Part shown: piece by piece, positions 47,158 through 54,292 of the stretch
Position numbering within the stretch: position 1 is the stretch's first letter
How the letters are laid out: every line of letters starts with the position of its first letter
Origin: Rhodospirillales bacterium
GTDB taxonomy: Bacteria; Pseudomonadota; Alphaproteobacteria; Micavibrionales; Micavibrionaceae
Length of the DNA: 64,000 bases
Direction: 5' to 3'
NCBI GenBank assembly: GCA_020638155.1
Contig: JACKJB010000001.1
Coordinates: 1,243,650 to 1,307,649 of the forward strand
Made by a program: the position numbers and the translations under genes
The notes under the pieces: generated by a model
What the model saw: the letters and a program-made list of their open reading frames with translations, nothing else
What the model was told of the DNA's origin: nothing
The model's database searches: none

Positions 47158-48813
47158 ATGAGTCTGCGGAACGACTTTCATGTCGCCGATGTCCATACTG
47201 CTGCGTATCACGCAATAGGACGCTTCATTACAACGGCGATAAAATTTACGGAAACGCCAGATATCAAAGCGGCATTCAGCCATGCGCCTGAGAAGCTAAC
47301 CAAAGGGCGTGATTTAACGCAGATGGTTCTGGATGATGCGATGGATGCGTTTGCCACTATTATGGCCACGACCATAAAGCAAAACCAAGATGTCAGCTTT
47401 GACGATATTCCGCACGAATTCTTCCTGAAGATGATGCGCCATCGCCACGGCCAGAGAATCACGAAAGAACAGGCCAAGGAAACTCTCAAGGACGTCATCG
47501 ACTTTAAGATGAAGCAGCGGGAGCCTATGGGCGGTGTGATGAAACGCCATAACTTGCCTGCATTTTTAGAAGTCATTATGGACGACATCAAGCCGCAGAT
47601 CCTTGCTTCGCTGACCAATAGCTGGGGCAATGTTCTGAAAGGATTCAGCACACTGATGATGTCAGAAGATGCCGCCACGGCGCATTTGGCTGCGCAAGAT
47701 CTGGTCAGCTCGACCAACTTAAGAATCCAGCGTCATATTGATGCTGCCATGCAGTTGGAGCAAGCCCTCGGTCAGAATGGCGCCAACGATAACGGCAAAG
47801 ACGAAGACGAAGGCGTTAAGATCCACAAAGTTGAAGAGCTTGAGGATATTGAAACGGAAATGGGACGCCTGATCGGTATGGAAGAGCCGAAAGAGCTGAT
47901 CCGTGAGATCGAAGCCCGTGTGCGCCACCTGCGTATTCTTAAAGATGCCGGTTTGAATTCCGATAAAGACGGCGGCGGGATCGAACACTTTGTCTTTACC
48001 GGGAACCCGGGGACAGGGAAAACGACCTTTGCCCGCCTGATCGGCAAGATCTACAAGGATAACGGCATGCTTGAAAAAGGGCACGTTGTTGAGGCCGATC
48101 GCGGTGACCTTGTTGCAGGCTATGTCGGGCAGACCGCCCTGAAGACCAAGAAGGTCATCAACCAGGCGCTTGATGGCGTGTTGTTCATTGACGAGGCCTA
48201 CCTTCTGAAAGGCGAAGGCCAAGACTTCGGCAAGGAAGCCATGGGGACGCTGCTTAAGTCTATGGAAGTCAACAAAGACAGACTGGTTGTCGTGATCGCG
48301 GGTTATCCGGGTCCGATGAATGAACTGGTCAAATCAAACCCCGGTCTGTCCCGCCGCTTCAAATATCACATGAACTATCCGGACTTCTCCAACGAAGCCC
48401 TGATGGAGATCTTTGATATGAACATGAACAAATGGAAACGGACGATTACCGATGAAGCCCGGACCAAGGCGCAAGCCATGCTGATGGACAACAAACGCCG
48501 CATGGGTGAGCATTTCGGGAACGCCGGGACGGTGGAGAACCTTGTCGAACTGCTCAACAACAAGCTTTCGCTCAAGCTTGAAAATGACGGTACCTTGCAG
48601 GAATATGAGGATCTGAAATCCAAGAAGGCTCCTATTCCGCAGGATCTGAAAGACAAGCTGATTACCATCACGCCTGATATTGTCGAGCAGATCAGGCTTG
48701 AGGCGTCAACAAAAGGCCATCATAACGGCGGCGAGATTGATGCCGCCAGACTTGGCGAGCGTAAAATGGCTGATAATCCGGCACCGGCAACGCCGAAGCT
48801 GGGCAACGGTTAA
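47158..48813 (+). CDS. CbbX/SpoVK-like AAA+ ATPase
   Basis: 551 aa. The N-terminal 220 residues are helical and unlike known families (DVHTAAYHAIGRFITTAIKF, then LTQMVLDDAMDAFATIMATT). The AAA+ domain starts around residue 240 (MGRLIGMEEPKELIREIEAR) with Walker A FTGNPGTGKTTFARLIGKIY, the SpoVK/CbbX segment GDLVAGYVGQTALKTKKVIN, Walker B GVLFIDEAYLL, sensor 1 VVVIAGYPGPMNELV and an Arg finger in NPGLSRRFKYHM. Relatives remodel Rubisco (CbbX) or act in sporulation, but neither context is present. GGGAGAGTATAGA precedes the ATG. A terminator follows. The substrate is unknown and probably set by the N-terminal domain. Confidence 0.87.
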   Translation: MSLRNDFHVADVHTAAYHAIGRFITTAIKFTETPDIKAAFSHAPEKLTKGRDLTQMVLDDAMDAFATIMATTIKQNQDVSFDDIPHEFFLKMMRHRHGQRITKEQAKETLKDVIDFKMKQREPMGGVMKRHNLPAFLEVIMDDIKPQILASLTNSWGNVLKGFSTLMMSEDAATAHLAAQDLVSSTNLRIQRHIDAAMQLEQALGQNGANDNGKDEDEGVKIHKVEELEDIETEMGRLIGMEEPKELIREIEARVRHLRILKDAGLNSDKDGGGIEHFVFTGNPGTGKTTFARLIGKIYKDNGMLEKGHVVEADRGDLVAGYVGQTALKTKKVINQALDGVLFIDEAYLLKGEGQDFGKEAMGTLLKSMEVNKDRLVVVIAGYPGPMNELVKSNPGLSRRFKYHMNYPDFSNEALMEIFDMNMNKWKRTITDEARTKAQAMLMDNKRRMGEHFGNAGTVENLVELLNNKLSLKLENDGTLQEYEDLKSKKAPIPQDLKDKLITITPDIVEQIRLEASTKGHHNGGEIDAARLGERKMADNPAPATPKLGNG

Positions 48814-48837
48814 AATAATCCTTTTTGCTTCAAAGAA

Positions 48838-48868
48838 AGCCGCCCTGATAAAAAGGGGCGGCTTTTTT
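48838..48868 (+). terminator. Rho-independent terminator after the AAA+ ATPase gene
   Basis: AGCCGCCC and GGGCGGCT form an 8-bp stem around a short A-rich loop, followed by a T-run (48863-48868). It separates the ATPase gene from uvrA, which should have its own promoter in the following 86 bases. Confidence 0.85.
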
Positions 48869-48954
48869 ATATTTATGCTGTTTTTTTTGTGGGCAGGCTT
48901 TATATAAGTCTGGTATAAACAATGAGAACATTTTAGGAACATCTGTTTTGTATT

Positions 48955-51813
48955 ATGCTTAAATCCATCAGTATCCGCGGCGCGCGGGAACATAACTTGA
49001 AAGACATTGATGTCGAGATTCCACGCGATGCGCTGGTAGTCGTTACGGGCCTGTCCGGGTCGGGGAAATCGTCTCTGGCGTTCGATACGATCTATGCCGA
49101 GGGGCAGCGCCGCTATGTCGAGAGCTTATCGGCATATGCGCGGCAATTCCTTGAGCTGATGCAAAAGCCGGATGTCGATTCGATCGAAGGGCTGTCCCCG
49201 GCAATTTCGATTGAACAAAAGACCACCTCGCGCAATCCGCGTTCCACCGTCGGAACGGTCACGGAGATTTACGATTACATGAGACTTTTGTGGGCGCGGG
49301 TCGGGATACCCTACTCGCCTGCCACAGGGAAGCCGATTGAAAGCCAGACCGTTTCGCAAATGGTTGACCGGATCCTGGCGATGGAGCAAGGGACGAAGCT
49401 TTACCTGCTGGCCCCGATCGTGCGCGGGCGCAAGGGCGAGTATAAAAAAGAATTTAAAGAGCTTCAGGCCAAGGGCTTCCAGCGCGTCAAAGTTGACGGG
49501 ACACTGTATGAAATCGAGGATGTGCCGGAGCTTGATAAGAAATACAAGCACGATATCGAGGTCGTCGTTGACCGGTTGGTCGTGCGGGACGATCTTGGCA
49601 ACCGGCTTGCGGATTCGGTCGAGACCGCGCTGCGGCTGGCCGACGGATTGCTGATCGTGGAAAATGCCGGGGACAACAGCCAGACCCTGTTCAGCGAACA
49701 ATTCGCTTGTCCCGTTTCCGGCTTTACGATCCCGGAAATCGAACCGCGCCTGTTTTCCTTTAACAACCCGCACGGCGCCTGCCCGGATTGCGACGGGCTT
49801 GGTGTGCGGCGTTATATCGAACCGGAACTCGTCGTGCCCAATCCGTCGATCAGCGTCATCGACGGTGCCATCGCCCCCTGGAACGGCAGCTTTTCCGGCT
49901 TTTACCTGCAAGCCATGCAGGCTGTGGCCGATCATTACAAATTCAGGATCGATGTGCCGTGGGAAGAGATGAAAAAAGAACACCAGGATATCATCCTGTA
50001 CGGTTCCGGCGGCACGATCATCAAGACCGTTTACCAGAGCAAGAGCGAGAGCACGTGGAAAAGCAACAAGCCTTATGAAGGCGTGATCCCTAATCTGGAG
50101 CGGCGTCTTTTGGAGACCGACAGCAATTCCCAGATGGAAAAGCTGGAAGAATATATGCGCAGCGCCCCGTGCGAAACCTGCAAAGGGTACCGTCTGAAAC
50201 CTGAAGCGCTGGCGGTAAAAATCGACGGCAAGCATATCGGCCAGGTTGCCGAATACAGTATCGCCGAAGCGCAGAAATGGTTTGCCGGGCTCAAGAGCGA
50301 CAAGCTGAATAAACAGCAGCTCGCCATTGGTGAACGGGTACTCAAGGAAATTAACGAACGGCTGACCTTCCTGATGAATGTCGGGCTGGATTACCTGAAC
50401 CTTTCCCGTTCTTCGGGGACATTATCCGGCGGGGAAAGCCAGAGGATCCGGCTGGCCTCGCAAATCGGATCCGGGCTGACCGGGGTGCTTTATGTGCTGG
50501 ACGAACCGTCGATCGGCCTGCACCAGCGCGATAATAACCGCCTGCTGGAAACGCTCAAACGGCTGCGCGATTTAGGGAATACCGTACTTGTGGTGGAGCA
50601 TGACGAAGATGCCATCCGCTGCGCCGATCATGTGCTGGATATCGGCCCTGGCGCCGGGGTGCATGGCGGAACGGTGGTGGCCAGCGGCACACCCGATGAT
50701 ATCATGCAAAACAAAAACAGTTTGACCGGGCAATATCTCACCGGGGAGCGGGCTGTGCCGATCCCAGAGAAGCGCCGCCCCGGCAAGAAGAAACAATTTA
50801 TCGAAGTGATCGGCGCGACCGGACATAATTTGCAAAATGTCAGCGCTAAGTTCCCGCTCGGCACCTTTACCTGTGTGACCGGTGTATCGGGCAGCGGTAA
50901 ATCGACCTTTACGATTGAAACCCTGTTCAAGGCGGTCAGCAAGAAGCTGATGAAAAGCCGCGAGGTTCCCCTGCCCCATGACGAGATTAAGGGGCTGGAG
51001 TTCATCGACAAAGTGATCGATATCGACCAGTCGCCGATCGGCCGGACGCCGCGATCCAACCCTGCGACTTATACCGGGGCGTTCTCGCCGATCCGGGACT
51101 GGTTCGCCGGACTGCCGGAAGCCAAGGCGCGGGGATACAAGCCCGGACGCTTTTCCTTCAACGTCAAGGGCGGCCGCTGCGAAGCCTGCCAGGGGGACGG
51201 CGTTATCAAGATTGAAATGCATTTCCTGCCGGATGTTTATGTGACCTGTGATGAATGCGAGGGCAAGCGGTACAACCGGGAAACGCTGGAAGTAAAATTT
51301 AAGGACAAAAATATCGCCGACGTGCTGGCGATGACTATTGAGGAAGCCGCCGATTTCTTCAAAGCCGTCCCGTCGATCCGCGATAAACTCGAAACGCTCA
51401 AATCGGTCGGGCTGGGTTACCTGCAAGTCGGCCAGCAGGCGACAACCCTGTCCGGCGGCGAGGCACAGCGGGTCAAGCTGGCCAAGGAACTATCGCGGCG
51501 CTCGACCGGCAAGACCTTATATATTCTTGATGAACCGACAACGGGCCTGCATTTTGAAGATGTTAAAAACCTGCTGGAAGTGCTGCATCGTCTCGTCGAT
51601 CAGGGCAACAGCATCGTGGTCATCGAACATAACCTGGAAGTCATCAAGACCGCGGATTACATCATCGACATCGGCCCGGAAGGCGGCGACAAAGGCGGGC
51701 ATGTCGTTGCCTGCGGGACGCCGGAAGAAATCTGTGCTGTTCCCGAAAGTTATACCGGCCACTTCCTCGCCCCTGTGCTTGGCCTGAAGCAGGTCAAACG
51801 AAAGTCAGCTTAA
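48955..51813 (+). CDS. uvrA: UvrABC excinuclease subunit A
   Basis: 952 aa, the usual length. UvrA recognises DNA damage and loads UvrB. The first ABC module has Walker A GLSGSGKSSLAFDTIYAEG; the second has GVSGSGKSTFTIETLFKA. Signature motifs are GTLSGGESQRIRLASQIG and TTLSGGEAQRVKLAKELS. Zinc-site segments are PCETCKGYRL and RCEACQGDGVIK with VTCDECEGKRYN; the first cluster reads CPVSG and CPDCDG, with Ser for one Cys, as is usual in alphaproteobacteria. The stop is three bases before a MITE-like element. Mfd, its partner, is also in the window. Confidence 0.97.
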   Translation: MLKSISIRGAREHNLKDIDVEIPRDALVVVTGLSGSGKSSLAFDTIYAEGQRRYVESLSAYARQFLELMQKPDVDSIEGLSPAISIEQKTTSRNPRSTVGTVTEIYDYMRLLWARVGIPYSPATGKPIESQTVSQMVDRILAMEQGTKLYLLAPIVRGRKGEYKKEFKELQAKGFQRVKVDGTLYEIEDVPELDKKYKHDIEVVVDRLVVRDDLGNRLADSVETALRLADGLLIVENAGDNSQTLFSEQFACPVSGFTIPEIEPRLFSFNNPHGACPDCDGLGVRRYIEPELVVPNPSISVIDGAIAPWNGSFSGFYLQAMQAVADHYKFRIDVPWEEMKKEHQDIILYGSGGTIIKTVYQSKSESTWKSNKPYEGVIPNLERRLLETDSNSQMEKLEEYMRSAPCETCKGYRLKPEALAVKIDGKHIGQVAEYSIAEAQKWFAGLKSDKLNKQQLAIGERVLKEINERLTFLMNVGLDYLNLSRSSGTLSGGESQRIRLASQIGSGLTGVLYVLDEPSIGLHQRDNNRLLETLKRLRDLGNTVLVVEHDEDAIRCADHVLDIGPGAGVHGGTVVASGTPDDIMQNKNSLTGQYLTGERAVPIPEKRRPGKKKQFIEVIGATGHNLQNVSAKFPLGTFTCVTGVSGSGKSTFTIETLFKAVSKKLMKSREVPLPHDEIKGLEFIDKVIDIDQSPIGRTPRSNPATYTGAFSPIRDWFAGLPEAKARGYKPGRFSFNVKGGRCEACQGDGVIKIEMHFLPDVYVTCDECEGKRYNRETLEVKFKDKNIADVLAMTIEEAADFFKAVPSIRDKLETLKSVGLGYLQVGQQATTLSGGEAQRVKLAKELSRRSTGKTLYILDEPTTGLHFEDVKNLLEVLHRLVDQGNSIVVIEHNLEVIKTADYIIDIGPEGGDKGGHVVACGTPEEICAVPESYTGHFLAPVLGLKQVKRKSA

Positions 51814-51815
51814 AC

Positions 51816-51967
51816 TATAGTCAATTTCAGTTAAGAATCGGACATCTTGCTCTTGGACGTCATCCCGAACGCATGTGAGGGATCTCCCTACAATCTGGAG
51901 ATTTCTCGGCTTTGCCTCGAAATGACGCTTTTAGATTTTGTCCGATTCTTAACTGAAATTGACTATA
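51816..51967. mobile_element. MITE-like element 2 carrying a family B core
   Basis: TATAGTCAATTTCAGTTAAG at the left and its inverted partner CTTAACTGAAATTGACTATA at the right, about 29 bp in all, flank GTCATCCCGAACGCATGTG...CTCGAAATGACGC. It occupies nearly the whole 155-base space between the stops of uvrA and the next gene. It has no coding capacity and is the cleaner of the two complete copies. Confidence 0.78.
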
Positions 51968-51968
51968 T

Positions 51969-53537
51969 CTATCCCAGATCATTGGGCAAACGGGGACCGC
52001 CGCGATCAATGCCCAGTTTCTCACGCTTATCGTTCATATCTTCAATGCTATCGGCTTCTGCCTGCAAGGCGTCAATCATTTCCTGTGATGTTGCGCTTGC
52101 AGAGAAATATCGTCCCAGCAGCATATCGAAGCTGGCGTAACGAAGCTCCCCGGCTTTAAACCCTGCCCGCCCCAGAGAGTCATCTTTGGATTTTTCTTTG
52201 AGGAAGCCGGCAAAGTCAGGATTAATCCGATCGATCAGGCGCGGCTCCGAAAGAACGACCTGGAAGTTCGGCTGCGGACGATAAGATTTCACATTAAAAT
52301 GCCCGGTCAGAAGTTTATCCATGGCGCAGACTTCGTGAATATAAGCCGGATCGACACCGCCTTTGATGACAAGATAAAGCTGGATATCCCGCGCCAGCGA
52401 TTGCGGGCCTTCAATATAATCAGGACGGAATTGTGACAGATGGCTGGCCGCTTCCATCGCACAGGTGCCGAGATATCCGGCCATCACGGCCTGCGCTTCG
52501 ACGTCTTCAGCCATGAGATCCAAGGCGTTTTCCTTACGCATCGCTTTGGCGATACTGCCCACAGGGCCTTCAAGCAGCTCCGTGGTTTTCTTCACCTGTT
52601 CCTGAAAAGCCGTCAGGTTGGCCGCGATTTTTTGTCCCGTGCGCGCCATGGCGGCGGCAAGGATCATATCCCCGCCAGCCCCGGCCGGCGTTTCGCGGGC
52701 AAAAGCCTTAAGGAACCCTTGATCGTCCAGCTTCTGGATCAGGGCCGTTTTGAAATCATTAAGGGGAACGCTGCTGTTTTCCCGGATATTCATATCCTGA
52801 AGCGTTTCCTGCAAGTCGCGGACTTCTTTATATTCCGCCAACTGGCGGTAGTGTTGTTCCTGTAGCAGTTTAATCTGTGGTTTCAGCCCTCTTAACTCGT
52901 CACGCTCTTTTTCCAAAAGTTCCATATCATTAAAACAGTCTGCGGGCGTGGAATAATCCCTGCTTTGACGGACGGCATAAGCTGAGGCGTATTGTTTGAT
53001 AAGAGTGTGCGCGCCGGATAAACCTTCGCTTCCCATACGATCAAACATACCTGCATTCTCATGTGTTTTACGCATGGAAAGCTTCACGGCATATGCTGGA
53101 TTTTTCCGATTATGTTCATCGAATACACCCAGCTGCTTTTCCAGCCTTTCGATATTTTGAGTCAGTTTTTCATGTCTGGCTTCGCGCTCGGCCAGTTCGT
53201 CCCGCGCATCTGTTACAATTTTATGGAAGGAATCGGGCGTACCATAAGTCTTTGCAATCTGCTTCAGGCGCATTTTTGCCGAGACTTCCGCCGCCAAACG
53301 GGAAAATTCGCTGCTTTCAGAAGCGTCAAGCGCTGCACGGGAAATCGCGGCAAACAGCCCCTGGTCGTCATCATGGCGAAGCCATTTATCAATATTGCGG
53401 TTTAATGCTGTCTGCAGGTCTTTGGCTGTTGCCGTCACTTCGGCAACCTGCACATCCAGCGTGTGGTTCACATCTCTCTGGAGCCGCATTAGCTCATAAT
53501 AACGGTCATGCAGGTCGTTTTGCGCATTTGTCGCCAT
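51969..53537 (-). CDS. Large coiled-coil hypothetical protein
   Basis: 522 aa from ATG 53537, which has GAGG ten bases upstream; the frame stays open 17 codons further. No family is recognised. It is mostly helical with coiled-coil-like segments (DRYYELMRLQRDVNHTLDVQ, then DELAEREARHEKLTQNIERL, then KERDELRGLKPQIKLLQEQH). The C-terminal half looks more globular (ALDLMAEDVEAQAVMAGYLG, then NFQVVLSEPRLIDRINPDFA). There is no signal peptide or membrane segment, so it is probably cytoplasmic. Composition is like its neighbours. It is convergent with uvrA, with a MITE-like element between the stops. Confidence 0.75.
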   Translation of the reverse strand: MATNAQNDLHDRYYELMRLQRDVNHTLDVQVAEVTATAKDLQTALNRNIDKWLRHDDDQGLFAAISRAALDASESSEFSRLAAEVSAKMRLKQIAKTYGTPDSFHKIVTDARDELAEREARHEKLTQNIERLEKQLGVFDEHNRKNPAYAVKLSMRKTHENAGMFDRMGSEGLSGAHTLIKQYASAYAVRQSRDYSTPADCFNDMELLEKERDELRGLKPQIKLLQEQHYRQLAEYKEVRDLQETLQDMNIRENSSVPLNDFKTALIQKLDDQGFLKAFARETPAGAGGDMILAAAMARTGQKIAANLTAFQEQVKKTTELLEGPVGSIAKAMRKENALDLMAEDVEAQAVMAGYLGTCAMEAASHLSQFRPDYIEGPQSLARDIQLYLVIKGGVDPAYIHEVCAMDKLLTGHFNVKSYRPQPNFQVVLSEPRLIDRINPDFAGFLKEKSKDDSLGRAGFKAGELRYASFDMLLGRYFSASATSQEMIDALQAEADSIEDMNDKREKLGIDRGGPRLPNDLG

Positions 53538-53640
53538 AGGGAATAGCCTCTTCCTTTTTGTTTTCCCTAATATAAACCTGTTTTTCATATTAGGTCAAAG
53601 GTTTTCGGACCGGGAATAACGCTCAGGGGGGGAAGAGAAG

Positions 53641-53727
53641 TGGTGCGGGTGGTCGGAGTCGAACCGACACGTCCTTGCGGACACCAGATTTTGAGTCTGG
53701 CGCGTCTACCAATTCCACCACACCCGC
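53641..53727 (-). tRNA. tRNA-Leu (anticodon CAA)
   Basis: 87 nt with encoded CCA. The acceptor stem is GCGGGTG/CACCCGC, the anticodon arm is CCAGA-CTCAAAA-TCTGG with anticodon CAA, a long variable arm (TGTCCGCAAGGACG) marks class II, and the T arm holds GGTTCGACTCC. All parts are intact. Confidence 0.97.
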
Positions 53728-53777
53728 ACTGTTCAGGAGAATAATCAGTAGCCAGTAAGAACCAGATCGTCAACCAT

Positions 53778-53940
53778 TATAGTCATTTCACTTAGAAATC
53801 AGACCAAATGTCATTTCGACCTGCCTGCGCATAGCCGGAGCTACGCTTCGGCGAAGGCAGGAGGCATGTGAGAAATCTCATGCCATAGCCAAAAGGCGGG
53901 AGATCCCTCCGCGCTACGCGCGTTCGGGATGACAGGAAAG
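53778..53940. repeat. Half MITE-like end joined to a family B repeat, copy 4
   Basis: TATAGTCATTTCACTTAGAA resembles the MITE left end. It is followed by ATGTCATTTCGACCTGC...CGGGAGATCCCTCCGCG...GTTCGGGATGAC. The right MITE end is missing, so this is a truncated copy. The gene-free stretch 53728-54292 also holds the second small RNA and another family B copy. Confidence 0.6.
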
Positions 53941-54029
53941 CTGTGCGCGTTCAAGAGACAGGAAAAGCTGTGCGCAGTCGGGATTGACGCTTAAAAACAA
54001 GCAACGCTATTGCCGGTTAGATCAGCCAT

Positions 54030-54095
54030 AAAAAACGAGCCAGCCCAGTGAAACTGGAGCCGGCAAGTTGAACAGGGAGGTATTTACCTATGATT
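54030..54095 (-). ncRNA. Small regulatory RNA, copy 2 (minus strand)
   Basis: Read on the minus strand: CCTCCCTGTTCAACTTGCC (54080 downward), then the hairpin GCCGGCTCCAGT-TTC-ACTGGGCTGGC (11 bp with one bulged T), then CG and TTTTTT. The 14 bases CTCCCTGTTCAACT and the layout are the same as in the copy at 7527-7631. Upstream of this, AGGT-AAAT-ACCT can pair, partly hiding the CCUCCC. The extra TCCC-loop stems of copy 1 are not seen, so this copy is shorter. The 5' end is a guess. Confidence 0.6.
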
Positions 54096-54164
54096 TTAGT
54101 ATTGCATCAGAAGGTTATTATTTAGTTAATTCTAATAGAAATGTTTCGATGGGGACGGTGATAT

Positions 54165-54248
54165 TGTCATTTCGAGCGCATGCGAGAAATCTCATGCCAT
54201 ATGCCAAAAGGCGGGAGATCCCTCCGCGCTGCGCGCGTTCGGGATGAC
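54165..54248. repeat. Dispersed repeat, family B, copy 5
   Basis: TGTCATTTCGAGCGCATGCG...GAGAAATCTCATGCC...GGCGGGAGATCCCTCC...GTTCGGGATGACAGG. Nearly the same as the right part of the copy at 53811. Both are followed by GACAGGAAA...CGCGTTCAAGAGACAGG, so a longer block was probably duplicated. Confidence 0.75.
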
Positions 54249-54292
54249 AGGAAAATCTACGCGCGTTCAAGAGACAGGAAGCGAAGCTTTCA

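Noticed and set aside
54090..54125. An 11-codon reading frame (MILVLHQKVII) with an apparent AGGGAGG ribosome binding site
   Set aside because: The 'ribosome binding site' is the reverse complement of the small-RNA seed on the minus strand, which has its own terminator. The reading frame is most simply an antisense coincidence.
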